The notes beneath the pieces were generated by a model. That model was not told the DNA's origin and ran no database searches. It saw only the letters and a list, made by a program, of their open reading frames with translations. Both the position numbers and the translations under genes were made by a program. Of a DNA stretch of 64,000 nucleotides, positions 6,723 to 15,177 are shown piece after piece. This DNA is from Variovorax sp. J22G73. Its GTDB lineage: Bacteria; Pseudomonadota; Gammaproteobacteria; Burkholderiales; Burkholderiaceae_C. Every line of letters starts with the position of its first letter. Position 1 is the stretch's first letter. The stretch spans positions 1 to 64,000 of the forward strand of contig NZ_JASZYK010000001.1 in assembly GCF_030317035.1 (NCBI RefSeq), written 5' to 3'.

Positions 6723-8297
6723 ATGACCGCGTCGCCTCGCCGCCCCGGTCTTGCCTACCTGCTGCTGGCCGTGGGCGGCTTCCTGGGCGCGCACCGCTTC
6801 TACCTGCGCAGCTACGTGGGCGGCGCGGCGCAACTGGCGCTGCTGCTGTTCGGCGTGGGCGGCATCGGCAAGGTCGTCGGGGCGGTCGATGTGCGCATCC
6901 CCCGGCTCGCCCTGGCCGTGCTGCTGGCGTGGCTGCTGTTCGACATCTACTGGGTGCACCGGCGCGTGCGCCAGGGCGGCGGCCTGCGTGCGAGCGGCGC
7001 CGAACCCCGGCGCTACGGCCCCGCCGACCTCGCCGATCTTGCCGAGGCCAACCGGCTGCAGGCGCAGTTCGTCGCCGCCGCCGAGGCGCAGGACTGGGCC
7101 CGTGCCGTGGCCATCGGCGAGCAGATCGTGGCCACCGCGCGCCGCGTCTTCAAGGGGCCGCACCCCAACCTCGCGATGTCGCTGTGCATGCTCGGGCAGG
7201 CCTGCTGCCAGCTCAAGGCCTTCGACAAGGCCAAGGCCGCCATCGAGGAAAGCCTGGCCATCGGCCGCAAGGTCGGCATGTCCGCCGAAGACATGGACAT
7301 CGCGCGCAAGGCGCTGTCCCTCACGCAGGCCGGCATCGACGAGCGTGAGAGCGCACGCCTTGCGCGCGGTGCCGCGTCAGACCAGGCCGCCCAGCTGACC
7401 AACCTGCTCGAAGACCGCGAAATGCGCTGCCACGAGGCGCTGACCCAGGGCGACCTGCTGCGCGCCGAGCGCTTCGGCGCCGAGGCCGTGGCCGCCAGCC
7501 GCGAACTGTGCGGCGGGCCGGGCAAGGCCGTGGTGCGGCAGCTGGCCGGCTATGCGGAGCTGTGCCGCCGGCTGCAGTGGAACGACAAGGCCGAGGCCTC
7601 GGCCCACGAGGCGCTCGCGATGATCGGCCAGCTCGGCCTGGACGACGGCTGGCGCCGCGGGCCGACCAACACGCTGGCCCTGCTGCACGCCGCGGCCGGT
7701 CGCGCCGACGAGGCGGAGGCGCTCTACAAGAAGACCATCGCCATGGCCATCGCGGAAGCCAAGGGTGGCTCCAGCGACAGCGTGCTGCGGGCCTTCAACA
7801 ACCTGGCCTTCCTGTATGCCGAGTCGGGCCAGGAGGACAAGGCCGAGCTTTGCTACGCGCGCGCGCTGGTGCACCTCGACAAGCTGGACGGTGCGGCAAG
7901 CACGGCGAATGAAGCAGCCGAGGCCGGCGCGGCATCGGGCGACGGCGACGCCGAGCTGCACTCGCACATGCTGAACAACTTCGCCAGCCTGCTCATGGGC
8001 CGCCGCGACTTCGCGCGCGCCCGGCCGCTGTACGAGCGCTCGCTGGCCATCCAGCAGCGCAGCTGCCGCGGCATTTCCATCGCCGCCGCCAACGCCCACA
8101 ACGACCTGGGCCTGATCGCGCAGGACGAGGGCGACCTGCGCCAGGCGCTGATGCACTTCAAGCGCACGCTGCTGCTCAACCAGATCTGCACGCCCGACCA
8201 CTTCAAGAACATCGACAGCGCGCAGCGCAACATCGACAGCGTGAGCATGGTGCTGGCCGCCGTCGCGCATGCCGCGCGCATGGAGCCCAGCACATGA
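6723..8297 (+). CDS. TM2-domain protein fused to tetratricopeptide repeats
   Basis: This 524-residue protein begins with a TM2 domain: GGFLGAHRFYL after a first hydrophobic helix, then a second hydrophobic region ending LLFDIYWVHRRV near residue 80. The rest is cytoplasmic and helical, with multiple tetratricopeptide-like repeats (for example LCMLGQACCQLKAFDKAKAAIEESLAIG and LNNFASLLMGRRDFARARPLYERSLAI), some of the kinesin-light-chain type. Such a protein would be a membrane-anchored scaffold. The partner is unknown. It lies 24 bases after the ROK gene, and its stop overlaps the next start (ATGA), linking it to the DUF1877 gene. Confidence 0.8.
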   Translation: MTASPRRPGLAYLLLAVGGFLGAHRFYLRSYVGGAAQLALLLFGVGGIGKVVGAVDVRIPRLALAVLLAWLLFDIYWVHRRVRQGGGLRASGAEPRRYGPADLADLAEANRLQAQFVAAAEAQDWARAVAIGEQIVATARRVFKGPHPNLAMSLCMLGQACCQLKAFDKAKAAIEESLAIGRKVGMSAEDMDIARKALSLTQAGIDERESARLARGAASDQAAQLTNLLEDREMRCHEALTQGDLLRAERFGAEAVAASRELCGGPGKAVVRQLAGYAELCRRLQWNDKAEASAHEALAMIGQLGLDDGWRRGPTNTLALLHAAAGRADEAEALYKKTIAMAIAEAKGGSSDSVLRAFNNLAFLYAESGQEDKAELCYARALVHLDKLDGAASTANEAAEAGAASGDGDAELHSHMLNNFASLLMGRRDFARARPLYERSLAIQQRSCRGISIAAANAHNDLGLIAQDEGDLRQALMHFKRTLLLNQICTPDHFKNIDSAQRNIDSVSMVLAAVAHAARMEPST

Positions 8298-8740
8298 GCA
8301 TCGGCGCGGGCTTCTACGCGCTCGACCGGTACCGGCTGCGCGCGCTGGTGATCGACCCGTCGACGGTGTCGGGCTTCCTGCACTCGCCCGCCGAACTGGG
8401 CGGGCCGCACGACAGCCAGACGGTGGAGCAGGCCTGGGACGTGGTGCGCGCGCTGCTGCCGGAGGCCGTGGACGGCGAGATGCTGGAAGGCACCGACGGG
8501 CTGGGCTGCATCTACTTCACGGCCGCGCACGTGGAGCGCGCCGCGGCGCGGCTCGCCGCCTGCGAGGTGCGCGGGCTGGTGGCGAAGTTCACCGGCGAGC
8601 CGGCGAAGTTCGCCGAGCTCTACCGGGCGACGTTGTGGCAGGGCGCGACGACCGAGCTCGCGGCGTTCCTGGAAGGCGTGAAGCGCTTCTTCGCCGAGGC
8701 GGCCGGGCGGCGCGACGCGGTCGTGTTCTACATCGCGTAG
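8294..8740 (+). CDS. DUF1877 (YfbM-like) protein
   Basis: A 148-residue soluble protein of the DUF1877/YfbM family. Typical features are the start MSIGAGFYAL, a central segment around LGGPHDSQTVEQAWDVVRALL and the C-terminal LEGVKRFFAEAAGR. E. coli YfbM is about 167 residues and has no proven biochemical role. ATG 8294 overlaps the TGA of the TM2-TPR gene, so translation is probably coupled and the two products may work together. Confidence 0.75.
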   Translation: MSIGAGFYALDRYRLRALVIDPSTVSGFLHSPAELGGPHDSQTVEQAWDVVRALLPEAVDGEMLEGTDGLGCIYFTAAHVERAAARLAACEVRGLVAKFTGEPAKFAELYRATLWQGATTELAAFLEGVKRFFAEAAGRRDAVVFYIA

Positions 8741-8791
8741 CCGGCGAGCACGCGGCACGCAGCAAGCCGACAGGCCGACAGGCCGACAGCT

Positions 8792-10237
8792 TCAGCCCGG
8801 CGGCCGCACCGCCGCGACGATCTGCCCCAGCCGCTGCAGCCCCGCGTCCACCGCCTTCGAATACGGCCAGCCGCAGTTCAGCCGCAGGTAGTTGTCGAAG
8901 CGCCCCGAGTTCGAGAACTGCGCGCCCGGCGCCACCAGCATGTGCTCGCGCAGCGCCGTCTCGAACACGGTCACCGACGAGCGCTGCTCCGGCAGCTCCA
9001 CCCACAGCTGCAGCCCGCCGCGCGGCAGGTTGAGCCGCGTGCCCGGCGGAAAGTACTTCGCGATGGCGTCCGCCGTCTGGTCGCGCTGCACGTGCAGCCG
9101 CTCGCGCAGCCGTCGCAGGTGGCGGTCGTAGGCGCCGCTGGCAATGAACTCGCCGGCGGCGATCTGCGCCAGCGCCTCGTTGTTGCGGGTCTGCGCGTAC
9201 TTGAGCATTTCCACCTGCGCGTGCCAGCGCCCGGCCGTGATCCAGCCCAGCCGCAGCCCGGGTGCGAGCACCTTGTGCAGCGACGCGCAATAGATCACGT
9301 TGCCCGTGCGGTCCCACGACTTCATGGCGCGCAGCGGCGTGTCGCTTTCCACCAGGTCGCTGTAGGTGTCGTCCTCGACGAGCGCGATGCCGTGGCTTTC
9401 GCACAGGTGCACCAGCCGCTGCTTGTGGCTGTCGGGCATCACGCTGCCGATGGGGTTCTGCAGGTGCGGCACCACCACCACGGCCTTGATGTCGTCGTAG
9501 GTGTGGATGGCCAGGTCCAGCGCCTCCAGCGAGATGCCGGTCTGCGGGCTGGTGGGAATCTCCAGCGCGCGCAGCCCCAGGCTCTCGAGCACCTGCAGCA
9601 GCCCGTAGAAGGTGGGCGACTCCACGGCCACGGTGTCGCCGGGCTTGGCGATGGCGCGCAGCGCGAGGTTGAGCGCCTCGATGCAGCCGTTGGTCACCAG
9701 CACCTCGTCGGGCGCGACCGTCATGCCGATGCGCAGGTTGCGCTGCGCCAGGGCCTCGCGAAACTGCTCGTGGCCGCGTTGCGACGACGAGGTGGTCAGC
9801 AGCTCGGGCCGCTGGCGCAGCGCGCGGGTCATCGAATTGCGCAGCGCCTCGGCGGGGTACAGCTCGGGCGCGGCGCGGGCAATCGCAAAGTTGAGCTTCA
9901 CGCCCGTGTGCCGGCCGCGCGCCATGAAGTTGGCCATGCGCGCGCGCATGCTGACGAACTGCGCCGGGTCGGGCGGCACGTCGGCCACGGGTTCTTCCAT
10001 GGGCGCGATGGCCATGCGCTGGGGGCGGCGCACGAAGTAGCCTGAGCGGTCGCGCGCCTCGACCCAGCCGTCGCTTTCCATCGCGCGGCAGACCTGCAGC
10101 GCGGTCGACAGGCTGATGTCGTGCAGCCGCATGAGGCTGCGCAGCGAAGGCATCTTGTCGCCCTGCTTGAGCGAGCCGGTGTGGATCGCATCCACGTAGT
10201 GCGCGGAGAGCTGGCGGTAGAGCGGTAGCGAGTCCAT
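8792..10237 (-). CDS. MocR-type GntR regulator with aminotransferase-like domain
   Basis: A 481-residue regulator: an N-terminal winged-helix GntR domain (residues 1-72, PLYRQLSAHYVDAIHTGSL to GYFV) linked to a fold-type I aminotransferase domain. The PLP-binding lysine is K322 in SLHKVLAPGLRLGW, and D290 in VEDDTYSDL would contact the pyridine nitrogen. MocR proteins use PLP or an amino-acid aldimine as effector (PdxR, GabR). ATG 10237 is preferred over a start 63 bases upstream because it matches the family N-terminus. It is divergent from the DUF2917-like gene at 10411, a likely target. Confidence 0.88.
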   Translation of the reverse strand: MDSLPLYRQLSAHYVDAIHTGSLKQGDKMPSLRSLMRLHDISLSTALQVCRAMESDGWVEARDRSGYFVRRPQRMAIAPMEEPVADVPPDPAQFVSMRARMANFMARGRHTGVKLNFAIARAAPELYPAEALRNSMTRALRQRPELLTTSSSQRGHEQFREALAQRNLRIGMTVAPDEVLVTNGCIEALNLALRAIAKPGDTVAVESPTFYGLLQVLESLGLRALEIPTSPQTGISLEALDLAIHTYDDIKAVVVVPHLQNPIGSVMPDSHKQRLVHLCESHGIALVEDDTYSDLVESDTPLRAMKSWDRTGNVIYCASLHKVLAPGLRLGWITAGRWHAQVEMLKYAQTRNNEALAQIAAGEFIASGAYDRHLRRLRERLHVQRDQTADAIAKYFPPGTRLNLPRGGLQLWVELPEQRSSVTVFETALREHMLVAPGAQFSNSGRFDNYLRLNCGWPYSKAVDAGLQRLGQIVAAVRPPG

Positions 10238-10410
10238 GGGTTCGATGTTCCCCGCATCGGGCGTCGGAAAACAGATGCAGTTGCCCGGGAAAAAGACCAT
10301 AACAGATGGCTTTTGACGGCGGCTGTTCCGGTCGCAATAGCCATGGCGTGTGCCTGTTTTTACAGCGGTGCAATTCCTACGATGGAGCCTCGATTCACCC
10401 GAGGTCCGCC

Positions 10411-10749
10411 ATGATCACCACCCTTTCCCAAGCGCCAGATTCCATCGTTCTCGCACCCGGCCAGTCCCTGCGCACGTCGGTCGACGCGGGCGCCTGGCTT
10501 CAGCTGGCCGAAGGCCGCGCCCGCGTGGTGTCGCCGCCGGGCTGGTTCGGCGAAACGGTGTTCATGACCGAGACGCTGCTCGCCGAGGGCGATGTGCACC
10601 GGATGCCGCAGGGGGGCTGGATCGAGGTGACGGCGCTCACAGCCGTGCACCTGCGGGTGCATGCGCCGGTGGCTTTGCCGTCCCGGGCCGTGGTTGCCGA
10701 AGAGACGCGGCCTGTGATGCGGTTCGTGCGGTTGCTCACTGGATGGTGA
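10411..10749 (+). CDS. DUF2917-like protein
   Basis: A 112-residue protein resembling DUF2917: an early DSIVLAPGQSLRTSVDAGAWLQLAEGRARV, then a central aromatic stretch and a second small half (EGDVHRMPQGGWIEVTALTAVHLRV), suggesting a small beta-rich, cupin-like fold. It shares this plan with the gene at 22552. No signal peptide or membrane segment is seen. It is transcribed divergently from the MocR-type regulator across a 173-base gap and is convergent with otsA. Function is unknown. Confidence 0.65.
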   Translation: MITTLSQAPDSIVLAPGQSLRTSVDAGAWLQLAEGRARVVSPPGWFGETVFMTETLLAEGDVHRMPQGGWIEVTALTAVHLRVHAPVALPSRAVVAEETRPVMRFVRLLTGW

Positions 10750-10833
10750 GCTTGTCTGTTCAAGGGGACAGAGAAAAGGGATGCCCCGCCGGCGTGATCG
10801 CGCCCGGAACAACAGCCCCCACCCGACAACAGC

Positions 10834-12219
10834 TCAGCGCTCGCTCGCAGCCTCGCGCAAGGCATCCAGGAAGCTGGTCCGCCACCAATGAATGTCCTGC
10901 TCGCGAATGCGTGACAGCAGCTTCTGGTGACGCTCGCGCCGCTCTTCCAGTGGCATGTGCAGCGCTTGCTGAACGGTTTCGGCGGTGCCGTGGGTGTCGT
11001 ACGGGTTCACCAGCAGCGCTTCCTTCAACTGCTCGGCCGCACCCGCGAAGCGCGACAGCACCAGCACGCCCGGGTCGGCCGGGTCCTGGGCCGCGATGTA
11101 TTCCTTGGCCACCAGGTTCATGCCGTCGCGCAGTGGCGTCACCAACCCCACGGCCGCCGCGCGGCACAGCCCCGGCACGCGCTTGCGGGCGACCATGCGG
11201 TGGATGTAGCGCACCGGCATCCAGTCGAGCTCGCCGTAGTCGCCGTTGATGGCGCCGCACAGCGACTCGAGCTCGCGCCGGATGTCGCCGTAGGCGTCCA
11301 CCGTCTCGCGCGTGGGCGAGGCGATCTGTATCAGCGTGGCGCTGCGCCGGTTCTCCGGGTAGTTGGCCAGCAGCTCGCGAAAGGCGCGCACCCGCTGCGG
11401 AATGCCCTTGGAGTAGTCGAGCCGGTCGATGCCCAGCAGCAGCCTGCGGCTGGAGTATTCGCGCTTCATGGTCTCGTACATGTCGCGCGCTTCCTTGGCG
11501 TGCGTGAGCGCCAGGAACTCGTCCACGTCGATGCCGATGGGAAACGCGCTGCAGCGCACCGTCTGCCCGTAGGCGCGGTACATGTCGTTGCCCAGGTATT
11601 CGCCGCGCGCCTCGTTGCGCACGTAGTGCTCGAAGTGCTGCACGTCCTGCTGTGCCTGGAAGCCGATCAGGTCGTAGGAGAACAACGAGCGCATCAGCCA
11701 CTCGTGCTGCGGAATGGCCGCGGTGATGATCTGCGGCGGCAGCGGAATGTGCAGGAAGAAGCCGATGCGCTGCTTGCAGCCCATCGCGCGAAGCTCGGCC
11801 GCCAGCGGAATCAGGTGGTAGTCGTGGATCCAGATGATGTCGTCGTCCTGCAGCATCGGCAGCACCTTGCGCGCGAACAGCTGGTTCACGCGCCGGTAGC
11901 CGCCGATGAAGCCGGCGTCGAAGTGCGCCAGGTCGAGCCGGTTGTGGAACACCGGCCACAGCACGTCGTTGCTGTAGCCCAGGTAGTAGCTGTCGTGGTC
12001 CTCGCGGCTCAGGTCGATGGTGGCCAGCGTGACCTTGCCGGCCTGGTGCTTGTGCAGCTCGCCTTCGCCGGTCGGGCCGCCCTCGACGATCTGGCCGCTC
12101 CAGCCGAACCACAGGCCGCCGCTTTGCTGCAGGCTCTCGCCCAGGGCCACGGCCAGGCCGCCGGCCGCGGGCTTGCGTGGATCGGCCACGCGGTTGGAAA
12201 TGACGACGAGACGGCTCAT
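10834..12219 (-). CDS. otsA: Trehalose-6-phosphate synthase (OtsA)
   Basis: A 461-residue GT20 retaining glycosyltransferase that joins UDP-glucose to glucose-6-phosphate to make trehalose-6-phosphate, as in osmoprotection. Hallmarks are the N-terminal [10 protein letters not shown], the glycine loop [18 protein letters not shown], the UDP-binding [11 protein letters not shown] and the C-terminal [14 protein letters not shown]. coli OtsA is 474 residues. ATG 12219 overlaps the stop of the GH15 gene by four bases, so it is the third, coupled cistron of otsB-GH15-otsA. Confidence 0.95.
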   Translation of the reverse strand: MSRLVVISNRVADPRKPAAGGLAVALGESLQQSGGLWFGWSGQIVEGGPTGEGELHKHQAGKVTLATIDLSREDHDSYYLGYSNDVLWPVFHNRLDLAHFDAGFIGGYRRVNQLFARKVLPMLQDDDIIWIHDYHLIPLAAELRAMGCKQRIGFFLHIPLPPQIITAAIPQHEWLMRSLFSYDLIGFQAQQDVQHFEHYVRNEARGEYLGNDMYRAYGQTVRCSAFPIGIDVDEFLALTHAKEARDMYETMKREYSSRRLLLGIDRLDYSKGIPQRVRAFRELLANYPENRRSATLIQIASPTRETVDAYGDIRRELESLCGAINGDYGELDWMPVRYIHRMVARKRVPGLCRAAAVGLVTPLRDGMNLVAKEYIAAQDPADPGVLVLSRFAGAAEQLKEALLVNPYDTHGTAETVQQALHMPLEERRERHQKLLSRIREQDIHWWRTSFLDALREAASER

Positions 12220-14147
12220 ATGCACGAATCCCAGGGAGCGGACAGGCGCACGGCCGCGTTGATGATGCCGACCATCGAATAGGTCTGCGGAAAGTTGCCC
12301 CACATCTCGCCCGTGACCGGGTGGGTGTCTTCGGACAGCAGGCCCAGCGGGTTGCGCGCCGCGAGCATGGTCTCGAAGATCTGGCGCGCCTCGGCCTTGC
12401 GACCGATCTTGGCGAGCGCGTCGATGCGCCAGAAGGTGCAGATGTTGAAGGCGGTCTCGGGCTTGCCGAAATCGTCGGCCGCTTCATAGCGGCGCATGTA
12501 GGGGCCGTCGCAGAGCGACTTTTCCATGGCGTCGACCGTGGAGATGAAGCGCGGGTCGCGCGCGTCGATCAGGCCCACCTCCACCATCAGCAGGATGCTC
12601 GCGTCGAGCTCATGCCCGCCGAAGCTTTCCGCGAAGGCCTGTCGCTCCTCGCACCACGACTTCTCGAGAATTTCTTCCTTCATGCGCGCGGCGTGGTCGC
12701 CCCAGTACGCGGCGCGCTCGGGCAGCGCCAGCGCGTGCGCGATCTTGGCGAGCCGGTCGCAGGCGGCCCAGCTCATCAGCGCCGAGCTGGTGTGCACGCG
12801 TGCGCGCGTGCGCAGCTCCCACATGCCGGCGTCGGGCGTGCCGTAGACGCGCACCGCCTGCTCGCCCACGGCCTCCAGGTGCGGAAACTCCGCCAGGCCC
12901 GCGCGGCTCAGGAGCCGGTGGTCGTGAAAGGCCTGCGCCGCGCCGAGCACGATGTTGCCGTACACGTCGTGCTGGAAATGCTCCTGCGCCTGGTTGCCCA
13001 CGCGCACCGGCCCCATGCCGCGGTAGCCCGGCAGCCCGTCGACAAAAGACTCGGGCAGCTCGCGCTCCAGCCCGATGCCGTACAGCGGCTGGATGTGCTC
13101 GCCGTGCGAGCCGATCACCACGTTGCCGAGCCAGCGCAGATAGTCTTCCATGGTGCCCACCTCGCTCAGCGAGTTGAGCGCGCGCACCACGAAGAAGGCG
13201 TCGCGCAGCCAGCAGTAGCGGTAGTCCCAGTTGCGCTGGCTGCCCGGCGCCTCGGGAATGCTGGTGGTCATGGCCGCGACGATGGCGCCGGTGTCTTCGT
13301 ACAGCGAGAGCTTCAGCGTGATGGCCGCGCGGATCACCGCCTCCTGGTACTCGAAGGGAATGGCCAGCCGCTTGGTCCAGGTGCGCCAGTAGGCGATGGT
13401 TTCCTGCTCGAACTTGCGCGCGGTGTCGGCAATGCCGTCGGTCAGCGTCTCGTCCACGCCGAACATGAAGTTGTACTCGCGCGAGAGCACGAAGGGCTGG
13501 CGCGAGAGGATGTGCGAGATCGATGCGTCGGTGTTCAGCCGCAGCGTCACGTCGGGGCCCACGTAGCGAATGTGATTGCTGCCGCGCGTGACCTCCACCG
13601 GCGCGGTGGCGCCCCACTGGAAGCGCGGGTCCAGCGACACGCGGATGCGCGGCGCGCCGGCAATGGGGCGCACGCGGCGCACCATCATCAGCGGGCGAAA
13701 GTAGCGCGAGCGGCTGTAGAAGCGTGGCGCGAAGTCGGTGATCTCGATGCCCTGGCCCGCGCTGTCGAACAGCTGCGTGCGCAGCACGGCCGTGTTCGGC
13801 TCGTACCACTGCCTGGCCTGCGCGAAGTCTTCGATCTCGATGGCCCAGGCGCCGGCGCCTTCATCGGGCGTGCCGGGGTGCAGCAGCGCGTTGAAGACCG
13901 GGTCGCCGTCGAAGCGCGGCAGGCAGCACCACACGGCGCGGCCGCGCGAATCGATGAGCGCGCTGTAGGCGCAGTTGCCGATCACGCCGACATTGAGCGA
14001 GGGCTCGGCCGGCGGCCCGAAGCCGCGCGGCCCCGGGGCCGCGGCGGCGTGTGCGTCGACGGGGGCGCGATCGTCGGGGCCGGCGGCGCCCGCCAGCGCC
14101 TGGCCGGCGCGCTCCTCGGGGGGCGTTGCCAGTTGGGGTTCGCTCAT
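12216..14147 (-). CDS. GH15-family glucoamylase/trehalase-like protein
   Basis: A 643-residue cytoplasmic GH15 protein. After a low-complexity Ala/Pro-rich N-terminus (about 50 residues) comes the N-terminal beta-sandwich typical of prokaryotic glucoamylases (NCAYSALIDSRGRAVWCCLPRFDGDPVF). An (alpha/alpha)6 barrel follows with QRNWDYRYCWLRDAFFVVRAL and the C-terminal GEMWGNFPQTYSMVGIINAA. Some members hydrolyse trehalose, others alpha-glucans. Between otsB and otsA, with ATGA overlaps on both sides, its most economical role is turnover of trehalose or maltosyl sugars. The exact substrate is not readable. Confidence 0.88.
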   Translation of the reverse strand: MSEPQLATPPEERAGQALAGAAGPDDRAPVDAHAAAAPGPRGFGPPAEPSLNVGVIGNCAYSALIDSRGRAVWCCLPRFDGDPVFNALLHPGTPDEGAGAWAIEIEDFAQARQWYEPNTAVLRTQLFDSAGQGIEITDFAPRFYSRSRYFRPLMMVRRVRPIAGAPRIRVSLDPRFQWGATAPVEVTRGSNHIRYVGPDVTLRLNTDASISHILSRQPFVLSREYNFMFGVDETLTDGIADTARKFEQETIAYWRTWTKRLAIPFEYQEAVIRAAITLKLSLYEDTGAIVAAMTTSIPEAPGSQRNWDYRYCWLRDAFFVVRALNSLSEVGTMEDYLRWLGNVVIGSHGEHIQPLYGIGLERELPESFVDGLPGYRGMGPVRVGNQAQEHFQHDVYGNIVLGAAQAFHDHRLLSRAGLAEFPHLEAVGEQAVRVYGTPDAGMWELRTRARVHTSSALMSWAACDRLAKIAHALALPERAAYWGDHAARMKEEILEKSWCEERQAFAESFGGHELDASILLMVEVGLIDARDPRFISTVDAMEKSLCDGPYMRRYEAADDFGKPETAFNICTFWRIDALAKIGRKAEARQIFETMLAARNPLGLLSEDTHPVTGEMWGNFPQTYSMVGIINAAVRLSAPWDSCI

Positions 14148-14968
14148 TCGGGGCTCCTCGGTGATTCCTGGGTCTCCGGGCTATCCGTGGCCTCCGGGGT
14201 CGGCGCCTTCTTCGGCCCCGCGAGCTGGTCGCGCGCCTGCACCAGCCATTCATAGACGGCGCGCGGCGATTCGAGGCGGTGCAGCGCCAGGCTGGGGCCC
14301 GAGCCCACCTTCACGGCGATGCCGCCGCGCGGCTGCACCACGGCAAAGCCGCTCTCGTCGGTGGTGTCGTCGCCCAGGAAGACCGGTGTGCGGCCCGCGA
14401 ACGGGGCCTCGGTCATGAAGGCGTCGATGGCGATGCCCTTGTTGATGCCCGCGGGCTTCACCTCGAACACGAACTTGCCGTGCATCAGCTCGAACTGCGG
14501 GTCGTGGGCGATGGCGCGCGACATGGCGTCGCGGCACACGGCTTCCAGCTGCGGCGCGAGCCGGTAGTGCAGGGCGATGGCGGCGTGCTTGCGCTCCACC
14601 AGCAGGCCTTCGTGCACGCGCGCGAGTTCGTTGGCCACCTCGAGGATGGGCACGAGGTCGGGCGCGCGCTGCTCTTGCATGTGGCCCTTGGCGTCGCGCC
14701 GCTGCACGCCGTGCTCGCCGGCGGCGGGCAGGCGAAGCGGTGCCAGGAAGCGGTCGATGGAATCGATCTGGCGGCCCGACACGACGGCGAGCGCGCCGCC
14801 GAGCTGGTCGCTCAGGTCGCCGAGCAGGGAGACGAGTGCAGGGGGAATCTCGATGGCTTCGGGCGTGGGCGCAAGGCCGACGAGCGTTCCGTCGAAGTCG
14901 AGAAAAAGGGCTGCATCACGGCCCAACGGAGGAGGCAACTGTTCGTTGCTGCTGGAGGACTTTGGCAT
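14144..14968 (-). CDS. otsB: Trehalose-6-phosphate phosphatase (OtsB)
   Basis: A 274-residue HAD-superfamily phosphatase that dephosphorylates trehalose-6-phosphate to trehalose. Motif I is D24-F-D26-G-T-L, followed by VVSGRQID, the TPP motif around GEHGVQRRD, and the metal-binding GDDTTDESGFAVV. ATG 14968 (MPKSSSSNE) is chosen over an upstream start because the length then fits the family (E. coli 266). It is the first gene of the minus-strand trehalose operon; repeat copy C lies just upstream between it and cca. Confidence 0.93.
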   Translation of the reverse strand: MPKSSSSNEQLPPPLGRDAALFLDFDGTLVGLAPTPEAIEIPPALVSLLGDLSDQLGGALAVVSGRQIDSIDRFLAPLRLPAAGEHGVQRRDAKGHMQEQRAPDLVPILEVANELARVHEGLLVERKHAAIALHYRLAPQLEAVCRDAMSRAIAHDPQFELMHGKFVFEVKPAGINKGIAIDAFMTEAPFAGRTPVFLGDDTTDESGFAVVQPRGGIAVKVGSGPSLALHRLESPRAVYEWLVQARDQLAGPKKAPTPEATDSPETQESPRSPE

Positions 14969-15045
14969 TGGGAAAAACCATAACACGCGAGTTCGGCGGC
15001 GCGTGTCGGCCAAAGCCGGAAGGTGAGTGGCGGGCGGTATTGGCT

Positions 15046-15153
15046 CCTCCCCCTCTGGGGGAGGGTTGGGGTGGGGGCACGACGGCTTTCGAGTAAGCGC
15101 TGCGCCTCATCGAAGTCCTGCCCCCATCCCAGCCTTCCCCCAGAGGGGGAAGG
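15046..15153. repeat. Paired-hairpin dispersed repeat, copy C (intergenic)
   Basis: CCTCCCCC (15046-15053) pairs with GGGGGAGG (15057-15064), and CCTTCCCCC (15133-15141) pairs with GGGGGAAGG (15145-15153). Inverted G-rich (GGGTGGGGGC-like) and C-rich blocks lie between them. It occupies the gap between otsB and the stop of cca and ends, like copy B, in GGAAGGAGCAA. Intergenic placement suggests an mRNA-end or nucleoid-protein role (inference). Confidence 0.8.
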
Positions 15154-15177
15154 AGCAAGACCCGGAACTCCTGCGGA

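Noticed and set aside
10927..14255. Long plus-strand open frames antisense to otsA and the GH15 gene
   Set aside because: They are shadows of well-supported minus-strand enzymes, with no recognisable product.
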